In this document: in pieces, positions 7,086-12,369 of the stretch
Layout of the letters: each line of letters begins with the position of its first letter
Position numbering within the stretch: the stretch's first letter is position 1
NCBI GenBank assembly: GCA_027485365.1
Contig: JAIXRD010000263.1
Span: 1 to 12,369 of the forward strand
DNA length: 12,369 nucleotides
Origin: Cryomorphaceae bacterium
GTDB taxonomy: Bacteria; Bacteroidota; Bacteroidia; Flavobacteriales_D; Crocinitomicaceae
Reading direction: 5' to 3'
Position numbers and translations under genes: made by a program
Notes under the pieces: model-generated
Database searches by the model: none
Told to the model about the DNA's origin: nothing
Seen by the model: only the letters and a program-made list of their open reading frames with translations

Positions 7086-8254
7086 TGAACGTACATTTAA
7101 TCAGATCTTCCGATTTTTCTGCACAAACCTATCAGTCTGTGTTACAAATTGTTCGACAATATGAGGGGCCAATTGAATTTTTGGCCTCTGAGTCGGATGC
7201 GTTGATATCGAATGCCATAGAAGTGGAAATTGAATCGAAGGAGGCTTTTGAAAAGGCCGAGGAGATTTCGCGTACTTCTTTGTATAAAGAGGAAAAAATT
7301 CAAGCGGTACAATCTTACGAAACGGAAAGACCGAGAATATTTTTTCCGCACAGAACAAAACGTGCGAACTGGAAACACTTTTTTGACGCATGCGAATATT
7401 ATCGATCCGCAAGAAAGCTACCGCCTGAAGACTTAGTTATCCTGCTCACCGATACCGCTAATGAAGCCAATTGGTTCGGAGGGGCTGACAAGACCATGAA
7501 AAATGCGTTCATTCACACGGCAGATTGGCACCATTATTTTGATGGCTTGAATGAGCGGTTTCCTATTGCGTATGAAATCATTGCATGGACAATACGTATG
7601 TTGATTATTAAGGATCACTCGGAAATGCCAAATTATTGGCACAACGAACCACGAGGATGCATGTCTGATTTTTGTCAGAATAAACGTCAGATTGTACTAA
7701 AAATGCGAACTGCGGATATTTGCATGGATTGTATGAAATTACTGCAGTCGAGCAAGGTTGATGTTAGGGTTTTTGGGCAATTAATTGATGCGCTCGATGG
7801 CGTTAGAAAGTACTTTTTGTCGATAGAACGTTCCACGTTTTTGAATCGTCCAAGCACCGTATTAGTTTCAGGTTATTTACACCGCATATTTTTTCCAGCT
7901 TATGGGAATTTAGAATTAAACCTTAATCCAAAACAACGGGCAATTTATTGTTTTTTCTTGAGGCATCCCGAAGGTGTGCGTTTGGTAGAGTTAGTAGACC
8001 ATCGAAGTGAAATCGGTGCCTTGTATCATCGGTTTTCGAATTTTGGAACGATCGAAGAAATTGAAGAGTCGCTAAATTTATTGCTTGATCCCTTAGATAA
8101 TAACTTAAATGAGACTTTGTCTCGGATTCGCAGTACCATAAAACGAACCTTAGGACCAAGAATTTCACCCAATTATCAAATCGTTGGAAGTAGAGGAGAG
8201 CCGTATCGAATAAATCTTGATGCAGAATTAATACAAATTGAAAGTCAGCTTTAA
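7085..8254 (+). CDS. Archaemetzincin-like protein lacking HExxH, with C-terminal winged helix
   Basis: I do not know a named family for this 389-residue protein. Residues 1-85 are an unassigned region. Residues about 116-220 resemble archaemetzincins (M54): VILLTDTANEANWFGGAD (118-135) compares with the 'TD...NFVFG.A' strand, and a four-cysteine cluster C192-x4-C197-x15-C213-x2-C216 compares with the structural zinc site of M54 (C-x4-C-x-M ... C-x2-C). Where M54 enzymes have HExxHxxG, this protein has YEIIAWTI (163-170), keeping only E164, so proteolysis is unlikely. Residues about 279-376 look like an OmpR-type winged helix, with an IYCFFLRHPEG helix start, LNETLSRIRSTIKRTLG as recognition helix and NYQIVGSRGEPYRI as wing. 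It overlaps the vWA gene by one base. The domain calls are inference by eye from motif spacing; the cysteines and the missing histidines are directly visible. No signal peptide or TM segment is seen. Confidence 0.6.
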   Translation: MNVHLIRSSDFSAQTYQSVLQIVRQYEGPIEFLASESDALISNAIEVEIESKEAFEKAEEISRTSLYKEEKIQAVQSYETERPRIFFPHRTKRANWKHFFDACEYYRSARKLPPEDLVILLTDTANEANWFGGADKTMKNAFIHTADWHHYFDGLNERFPIAYEIIAWTIRMLIIKDHSEMPNYWHNEPRGCMSDFCQNKRQIVLKMRTADICMDCMKLLQSSKVDVRVFGQLIDALDGVRKYFLSIERSTFLNRPSTVLVSGYLHRIFFPAYGNLELNLNPKQRAIYCFFLRHPEGVRLVELVDHRSEIGALYHRFSNFGTIEEIEESLNLLLDPLDNNLNETLSRIRSTIKRTLGPRISPNYQIVGSRGEPYRINLDAELIQIESQL

Positions 8255-8264
8255 TGTTTTTTTG

Positions 8265-8272
8265 TAGTTTTG
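8265..8272 (+). promoter_or_regulatory. Candidate -7 element before the small exported proteins
   Basis: TAGTTTTG is a full TAnnTTTG match, 12 bases before the ATG at 8285. The nearest TTG upstream (8238-8240) is 24 bases away, slightly outside the usual 17-23 spacing. The leader would be under 10 bases. It suggests the two small genes can be transcribed apart from the vWA pair. Confidence 0.45.
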
Positions 8273-8284
8273 GAAAAACAACCT

Positions 8285-8650
8285 ATGAAAAAGTTAATAT
8301 TTATAAGCCTATTGTGTTTCAGTTTACCTGTGTTTTATGCACAAAACGCGGTTGATTTGAAAAGTAAGGAGTCGATTGAAAATTGGTTAAATACCCATCG
8401 ATTTAAAGCTTCCGTAGAAGGAGATTTTGATATGTATTTAGAAATTGAGCACTTGAATATCGGAGATGCACTTGTCTTATCGAATGATCATGGGAAACGT
8501 AAAATTTTTGGTCAATTAAGCTATCAGCTCAATCAAACAGCCCCTTCGGTGGTTGGAATTGGTTTAGAGGAAAGTTCTTTGGAGGTATTCATTTCTCCCG
8601 AAGGGAATTTAATGACTTCCGGTATGACCTTTATTCCAGAAAAGGAATAG
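8285..8650 (+). CDS. Small exported protein of unknown function
   Basis: The product is 121 residues from the ATG at 8285. A longer reading from a TTG at 8270 would start inside the candidate -7 box and would put five extra residues before a normal signal peptide, so I reject it. Residues 1-19 are a typical signal peptide (MKKLIFISLL..., cleavage probably after VFYA, before QNAVDL). The mature part of about 100 residues begins with a helix-like segment (SKESIENWLNTHRF) followed by alternating strands (MYLEIEHLN, ALVLSND, KIFGQLSYQL, SLEVFISPEG), suggesting a small alpha+beta fold. There are no cysteines in the mature part and no recognisable motif. It follows the metzincin-like gene by 30 bases and precedes another small exported protein by seven bases. 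I do not recognise the family. Confidence 0.75.
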   Translation: MKKLIFISLLCFSLPVFYAQNAVDLKSKESIENWLNTHRFKASVEGDFDMYLEIEHLNIGDALVLSNDHGKRKIFGQLSYQLNQTAPSVVGIGLEESSLEVFISPEGNLMTSGMTFIPEKE

Positions 8651-8657
8651 TTTACGT

Positions 8658-9053
8658 ATGAAATTTATTGTGTTAGGAGCCTTATTCCTGTTTGTTTTTA
8701 CAGGGGTTGGACAGTACAACCTTCAATTAAATCAAGTAGTATTAGTTAGTAATACCCTACAAACCGTTCCGGCAGGAAAAGTATGGAAGATTGAATCATA
8801 CATGCAGGCGGGCATTGCTGCCCCCGATATGATCGAAATTGGTACTTCTTGTGCTTATTCAGATCGCCATCATCCGATGATTGTAAATGGACAAACATAC
8901 TACTTAATTAATGGGTCTCCTGGTCATGGAAGCAGCGGAACATTTTTAGCAGTGGGAAATCTATTACCCCTATGGTTACCGGCCGGTGCAACCTTAAGAA
9001 CCGCATGTTCGAAGGATGTGTTAAGTGTCATTGAATTTAATTTGGTTCCTTAG
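8658..9053 (+). CDS. Small exported beta-rich protein of unknown function
   Basis: The product has 131 residues. Residues 1-18 form a signal peptide (MKFIVLGALFLFVFTGVG, then QYNLQLNQ). The mature part is predicted by eye as all-beta, with 'TVPAGKVWKIESYMQ' (37-51), 'MIVNGQTYYLINGSPGHGSSG' split around a Gly/Ser-rich loop, and 'LPLWLPAGATLR' (103-114). Two cysteines (about residues 56 and 117) could form a disulfide outside the cytoplasm. The 'PAGKVWKI' and 'LPAGATLR' phrases recur in short secreted Bacteroidota proteins from memory, but I know no function. It starts seven bases after the preceding gene, so the two are a unit. It converges on the tRNA-Val gene. Confidence 0.75.
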   Translation: MKFIVLGALFLFVFTGVGQYNLQLNQVVLVSNTLQTVPAGKVWKIESYMQAGIAAPDMIEIGTSCAYSDRHHPMIVNGQTYYLINGSPGHGSSGTFLAVGNLLPLWLPAGATLRTACSKDVLSVIEFNLVP

Positions 9054-9065
9054 GGTTGAGAATCT

Positions 9066-9093
9066 AAAAAAAATCCTGACATTAATCGTTAGG
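9066..9093 (-). terminator. Probable intrinsic terminator downstream of tRNA-Val
   Basis: On the minus strand CCTAAC and GTCAGG form a six-position stem with one mismatch around a seven-base loop, followed by ATTTTTTTTAG with eight consecutive T (9066-9073). It sits five to six bases after the tRNA 3' end, where the lysozyme-like/tRNA transcript would be expected to end. The short stem with a mismatch keeps this moderate. Confidence 0.55.
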
Positions 9094-9097
9094 GTTG

Positions 9098-9172
9098 TGG
9101 GCAATACTGGGCTCGAACCAGTGACCCCTACCTTGTCGAGGTAGTGCTCTAAACCAACTGAGCTAATTGCCC
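9098..9172 (-). tRNA. tRNA-Val(GAC)
   Basis: A full cloverleaf of 75 bases can be drawn. The acceptor GGGCAAT pairs with ATTGCCC, the D stem is GCTC/GAGC, the anticodon stem CTACC/GGTAG encloses the loop TCGACAA, the variable region is GGGTC, and the T stem ACTGG/CCAGT has loop TTCGAGC. The anticodon is GAC (plus-strand 9135-9137), reading valine codons GTC and GTT. The discriminator A73 agrees with valine. CCA is not encoded (CAA follows A73). Position 33, nearly always T, is C here (9138), which is unusual. The first base is also the last base of the stop codon of the upstream protein gene, so the tRNA must be cut out of a shared transcript or have an internal promoter. Confidence 0.93.
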
Positions 9173-10428
9173 TATTTAACGGCTGTTGCTTCGGCTTTTT
9201 CGGCCTCTAATCGCGCTTTTTCTTCCTCCTCAATGCGTTTTTTTATCGATTCGATCCAAGTTTTGTTATTTTTCTCCAGCTCTTTTACTGGGATAAATCC
9301 TCGGCCAGTAATAGGAAAGGCGTCCTGCATCTCACCACTGTAGTAAAACTCAAAACATAATCCGCCAAAAGTGTAGTCCTTTTCCCCGATTTTAAACGTG
9401 GAGCCGCCAACCTCAGGGTTTTTCTTAGGTTTACTTTTCTGGTATCCTAAATTAAATAGGGTGCCTAAGATCTCTGGACGGTTGGATAAGTCAAACTTGT
9501 TTTTTTCCCAATGCGCTTGGAATTGTCTCATTAGAAAGGCAGTATACAAATAGGAATAGTAATGGTCTCCGCCTTTGATTAAGCGTTGGATGGTTTTGTG
9601 TTTATGCGCCGAAATGGAATCGTTTATTACCTCAGGAAAGGAGTCCCTTACGTTAATCGTTTGTTGGAAGTAATCACCCGGATAAAATGGATCCTTTTCG
9701 TTGAACAAGGTACTTTCGATTCGAATGGCGGTGTGTTCTAATATCCCAGAAACCCCATATCCACGGTTCGATGGCAATATAAGACGAGAGTAGGGGTATA
9801 CGTATTGCTTGAATTTCTCCCTTCCCGAATTAAACATGCGAAGCTGCTCTCCAACAACACACATAACTATAATTCGAGATTCCACTCCGGTGAGTCTTGA
9901 AACGGAATCAATGGCGCGCTTATCTTTTATGATGGTATTACAAAACTGCTTCCATACGGTGTAGTTCGACCATGCATATACCGATCCTGAATTGAATTTA
10001 GCTTTTTTTTTTTTTTTTTTCATCTCACGCATGAACTGCTTATTGTCTCTTAATAGAATACTGACTGCATCAAGCATACGCAGCGCCGTGTAGACATTTT
10101 TTTCGTGCTGATAGGCTTCAGAAATCACCTTTGCATTGTGTGGGTAATAACGTGAAAGCACCCCCAAGCGCTGAAACATAATGTACTCATCCCGGGCAAT
10201 CGTAGCGCTGTCTTTTTTAGACTCGTTTCCGTATTGACTGGCAATGTCTTCGTAGTATCGGTTGTTGATATCAACATCACCTGCGTCATTAGTCCATTTG
10301 AATTTCACGGCCAAGGCAGTAAGAATTAAAAACGCTGCAACACCTGCAAGGATATGTAATGCGGTAAGGTAGGTGTATTTCACCCACGTTTTCCATTTTG
10401 GAGTTTTCTTTTCTTCTGTATTTCCCAT
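9172..10428 (-). CDS. Membrane-anchored protein with lysozyme/lytic-transglycosylase-like domain
   Basis: The product is 418 residues from the ATG at 10428; the longer frame to 10455 begins with a TTG inside the promoter -7 box and is rejected. A short basic N-terminus is followed by one TM segment (about 19-41), leaving the rest outside the cytoplasmic membrane. Residues about 180-340 carry lytic-transglycosylase-like spacing: 'LTGVESRIIVMCVVGEQLR' (179-197) with candidate catalytic E194, 'YGVSGILEHTAIRIE' (224-238) in the place of 'GLMQ...TA', and 'EILGTLFNLGY' (319-329) in the place of the 'AYNxG' motif. The C-terminus (about 390-418) is a charged Glu/Lys/Ala helix. Six lysines (137-142) are encoded by an unbroken 18-base homopolymer. 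The TAG stop shares its G with tRNA-Val. The enzymatic role is inference; other lysozyme-fold functions are possible. Confidence 0.7.
   Translation of the reverse strand: MGNTEEKKTPKWKTWVKYTYLTALHILAGVAAFLILTALAVKFKWTNDAGDVDINNRYYEDIASQYGNESKKDSATIARDEYIMFQRLGVLSRYYPHNAKVISEAYQHEKNVYTALRMLDAVSILLRDNKQFMREMKKKKKKAKFNSGSVYAWSNYTVWKQFCNTIIKDKRAIDSVSRLTGVESRIIVMCVVGEQLRMFNSGREKFKQYVYPYSRLILPSNRGYGVSGILEHTAIRIESTLFNEKDPFYPGDYFQQTINVRDSFPEVINDSISAHKHKTIQRLIKGGDHYYSYLYTAFLMRQFQAHWEKNKFDLSNRPEILGTLFNLGYQKSKPKKNPEVGGSTFKIGEKDYTFGGLCFEFYYSGEMQDAFPITGRGFIPVKELEKNNKTWIESIKKRIEEEEKARLEAEKAEATAVK
10003..10020 (-). repeat. 18-base homopolymer (A18 on the coding strand)
   Basis: Eighteen consecutive T on the plus strand encode exactly six AAA lysine codons in the lysozyme-like gene. 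A gain or loss of one base shifts the frame at about residue 137, before the predicted catalytic region. Such long runs are prone to replication and polymerase slippage, and are also a common place for sequencing errors. Confidence 0.9.
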
Positions 10429-10452
10429 GTATTGCTTTAAGCTAGCGGCCTG

Positions 10453-10481
10453 CAAAACTATGGAATAAAATCCATCTCAAA
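10453..10481 (-). promoter_or_regulatory. Promoter for the lysozyme-like gene and tRNA-Val
   Basis: On the minus strand TTTG (10478-10481) is followed after 17 bases by TAGTTTTG (10453-10460), a full match to the Bacteroidota -7 element. Transcription would start near 10448, about 20 bases before the ATG at 10428. This settles the start codon and shows that the lysozyme-like gene can be transcribed independently of the gene upstream. Confidence 0.68.
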
Positions 10482-10487
10482 AAATTA

Positions 10488-11666
10488 TTAAGCTTTGTCT
10501 TTAATCGAACGATGAATTGCGAAAAGTACCAAGATAATAATCACCTGAAGAATTCCAATTAAGGAATAAAGCGCTAAAGTCTTATTTCGTTCCAATTTTT
10601 CTTCTCGGCTATATTCCAACATATTTTTCTCGGATTCTCTTAGCTTGATTTTTGTAGTAAACAAATTCAGGTATTTACTGAATTCTTGGTCGGGCTTTTC
10701 TGCATTTTTCTTAAACAGTTTCCCTTCAAAATAGTCTGTTAACGCAACTTCTAAGTCTTCATCTGCTAATTTGCTTCCTAATGTTTTTGATATCACATTG
10801 AAATTAGCATTTGCTTTTTTAAACCCATTGTTCTTCAAATAGGATATCGTGTTATCCACTAATTCCATGCGCTTTTCTGAAATTGAATCATATTGGAATT
10901 GACCAATTAACTTCGTGAATACCTCAAGGGTTGTCCGTTTTCCATCTGATATTTTATTCGACCTTCCGAGCACAACCTTTTTACCTTCTAACTTATCCAT
11001 CCACGAATAGATTTTTGTTATATGGTTGCGCTTCAACGTGGTACTCCATGTTACCCAATAGAAAAAATTATTCTTCATCAAGCTTGTTGCATCTGCGCTA
11101 GGAACTCGTTTATGTAATTCGATGTATAGATTGATAACTCGAATTTTTTCGCAAAAATATGCACTATCAATTCCTTTATAATCAATCGAACGTTTTATTA
11201 AAATCGGATAGGCCGTATCATTTTCTACTTTACGCTTTACCGTAATTTTTTCATAATCATCATAGTAATAACCCTCTGATTGGTAACCTGACCAATAATC
11301 GTAATAGCCGGGCTCGTATCTTTTCACTTTCACATATTCAACAGCGTCTTCAAGTCGATAAAGCGCATTCCACTCACCCCTTGGGGAAATCTTACGCAGC
11401 GAATCAACTTGCTTGTCGTAAGCTGCCTTGGTGCATTCCTCATACTTTTCTAGGTCTTCTTCTAGGATTACCTTTTCTCGTCGTAGCTCTTCTTTAGAGA
11501 TGTGTACTTCTTTTCTTGAATTAGGTATACTATTCCAAAGGTATAAGGAGCTAAATACAACGATACCAATTAATAATATTCCTGATGCTAGAATCCAGAT
11601 TAAGCGGCTATATGGAAATAAATACCCATTTTCGTATTTTTCAAGAAAATTCTTCAATTTATTCAT
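10488..11666 (-). CDS. Two-TM protein with large extracytoplasmic domain, function unknown
   Basis: I do not recognise this 392-residue protein. It has a hydrophobic segment near each end (about 22-43 and 364-384), so both termini should be cytoplasmic and about 320 residues should lie outside. The outer part begins with a charged, coiled-coil-like helix (about 56-92, SKEELRREKVILEEDLEKYEE). It then has an unusual Tyr/Asp-rich patch (121-139, with nine Tyr in 19 residues) and a mostly helical remainder ending in a second charged helix (about 340-362) leading into TM2. Two flanking helices next to two TM segments is a layout seen in sensor and scaffold proteins, but no signalling domain follows TM2, which ends in HRSIKDKA. 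It is upstream of the lysozyme-like gene on the same strand with a 59-base gap. A working relation between the two is only inferred from position. Confidence 0.75.
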   Translation of the reverse strand: MNKLKNFLEKYENGYLFPYSRLIWILASGILLIGIVVFSSLYLWNSIPNSRKEVHISKEELRREKVILEEDLEKYEECTKAAYDKQVDSLRKISPRGEWNALYRLEDAVEYVKVKRYEPGYYDYWSGYQSEGYYYDDYEKITVKRKVENDTAYPILIKRSIDYKGIDSAYFCEKIRVINLYIELHKRVPSADATSLMKNNFFYWVTWSTTLKRNHITKIYSWMDKLEGKKVVLGRSNKISDGKRTTLEVFTKLIGQFQYDSISEKRMELVDNTISYLKNNGFKKANANFNVISKTLGSKLADEDLEVALTDYFEGKLFKKNAEKPDQEFSKYLNLFTTKIKLRESEKNMLEYSREEKLERNKTLALYSLIGILQVIIILVLFAIHRSIKDKA

Positions 11667-11672
11667 TTGACT

Positions 11673-11680
11673 TAGGTTTG
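11673..11680 (+). promoter_or_regulatory. Candidate -7 element for the lipoprotein gene
   Basis: TAGGTTTG is a full TAnnTTTG match 30 bases before the ATG at 11711. A -33 TTG box at normal spacing is not evident. The region upstream would lie over the first codons of the divergent two-TM gene. The 44-base gap between the two starts is very AT-rich. Confidence 0.45.
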
Positions 11681-11710
11681 GTGTTTGTTAAAATTAATAA
11701 TTTTTTTAAA

Positions 11711-12369
11711 ATGATTCGAGACCTTATTAAGTTATCTATTGTATTGAGTTTATTAGTTTTTGGGCTATACTCCTGCGCCCCGGCACGCTATGTAAAACCC
11801 TTAGATAAAGGCGAACACGCGCTGCAGGTAAATTTAGGCGGACCTATTGCCAAGGTGCCAGGAATTGGTGTGATTCCTATGCCTTTAACCACCGTTGGGT
11901 ATGGCTATGGAATGAAAGAGAATCTTACGCTTTTTGGAAACCTGCATACGACCTCCTTGCTTTTTGGTGTTGGACAAGTTGATGTAGGTGCTGCGTATCG
12001 TTGCTGGTCTGGAAAAAATATGGGGATTACACTTCAACCAACGCTCAATGTGGCGGTGGATTTTTATACCGGTGCCAATCGGTTTTGGCCTCAACTGGAT
12101 GCGAATTATTATTGGGATTATAATGAACTTAAAACCAAAGCCAAGAATGGTAAAGGATTTTATAAGATTCGAAGTGTTTACGGCGGTATCAGTAATTGGT
12201 TTGATCCCTATTTGATTGAATCTCAAGGTAGAAAAAATGAACAGGTGTGGATTCCGAGTCTTCAGCTTGGTCACATCTGGCAGAAAAACCAATGGGTTTA
12301 TCAGTTCGAGGCGAAATTCCTGGCGCCTATCTACTCGAATGAAGACATTGTGGTCAATTATCCGAGCGC
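11711..12369 (+). CDS. Lipoprotein of unknown function, 3' end outside the window
   Basis: The frame is open from ATG 11711 to the window end (219 complete codons), so the gene is truncated by the edge, not broken. Residues 1-21 are a lipoprotein signal peptide (MIRDLIKLSIVLSLLVFGLYS) with lipidation site C22 in LYSC, followed by APARYVKPLDKGE. The rest is rich in alternating strands with many Gly and aromatic residues: 'HALQVNLGGPIAKVPGIGVIPMP', broken up by 'TTVGYGYGMKENLTLFGNLHT', then 'QVDVGAAYRCW' and 'SLQLGHIWQ'. This suggests a small beta-barrel-like or porin-like fold, as in many Bacteroidota outer-membrane proteins described only as hypothetical. It is divergent from the two-TM gene. 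Function unknown. Confidence 0.82.
   Translation, partial: MIRDLIKLSIVLSLLVFGLYSCAPARYVKPLDKGEHALQVNLGGPIAKVPGIGVIPMPLTTVGYGYGMKENLTLFGNLHTTSLLFGVGQVDVGAAYRCWSGKNMGITLQPTLNVAVDFYTGANRFWPQLDANYYWDYNELKTKAKNGKGFYKIRSVYGGISNWFDPYLIESQGRKNEQVWIPSLQLGHIWQKNQWVYQFEAKFLAPIYSNEDIVVNYPS

Noticed and set aside
7101..7642. Several short open frames on both strands within the metzincin-like gene
   Set aside because: They are low-complexity or basic shadows of the long frame, without ribosome-binding or domain evidence.
7085..8254. Active zinc protease
   Set aside because: No HExxH or equivalent histidine triad is found anywhere in the protein, so I describe it as metzincin-like and probably inactive.
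8270..8284. TTG start for the first small exported protein
   Set aside because: The TTG is part of the TAGTTTTG box, and the ATG at 8285 begins a normal signal peptide.
6423..9053. Defence island or mobile element
   Set aside because: No integrase, transposase, nuclease, terminal repeat or attachment site is visible, and flanking genes are housekeeping, so transfer is not supported.
9098..9172. tRNA-Asp, from the GTC visible on the plus strand
   Set aside because: The cloverleaf folds only on the minus strand, where the anticodon is GAC (valine).
10429..10455. TTG start for the lysozyme-like protein
   Set aside because: The codon is within the -7 box of its promoter; the ATG at 10428 is 25 bases downstream of that box.
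11885..12292. Minus-strand open frame opposite the lipoprotein gene
   Set aside because: It has no start context or domain and is antisense to a convincing signal-peptide gene that is open to the window end.

Overview
The window looks like chromosomal DNA of a Bacteroidota member, probably Flavobacteriales; the family is not resolved. The evidence is AT-rich coding with little Shine-Dalgarno signal, several -7 elements of the Bacteroidota type (TAnnTTTG, two with a TTTG -33 box at 17 or 19 bp), a DUF2795 protein start, a long plant/cyanobacterial-type IspH, a DUF4139 (MuiA-like) exported protein and a Bacteroidota-style lipoprotein.

Layout. 1-6282 is almost all on the minus strand and housekeeping in character. 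It holds the first codons of a DUF2795 protein with a textbook promoter, a pduO-type cobalamin adenosyltransferase directly behind ispH, a DUF4139 exported protein with a strong intrinsic terminator, and a tight cluster reading TPR membrane protein, then ribH, then a glmM-like phosphohexomutase. These supply adenosylcobalamin, isoprenoid precursors, lumazine for riboflavin, and probably amino-sugar phosphate for the cell envelope.

6423-9053 is on the plus strand and is the least ordinary part. A small cytoplasmic von Willebrand A protein with an intact metal-binding (MIDAS) motif overlaps by one base a 389-residue protein. That second protein looks like an archaemetzincin (M54) fold that has lost its catalytic HExxH but kept a four-cysteine cluster, joined to a C-terminal OmpR-like winged helix. 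I do not recognise this pair as a described system. Two small exported proteins of unknown function follow.

9066-11666 is on the minus strand. It carries a two-TM protein with a large extracytoplasmic domain, then a single-TM protein with signs of a lysozyme/lytic-transglycosylase fold and an 18-base homopolymer inside its reading frame. The stop codon of the latter shares its last base with the first base of a tRNA-Val(GAC), which has an unusual C33 and is followed by a likely terminator. From 11711 a lipoprotein gene on the plus strand runs off the window end.

No CRISPR array, insertion sequence, integrase or rRNA is visible. There is no gene-free stretch over 300 bases.
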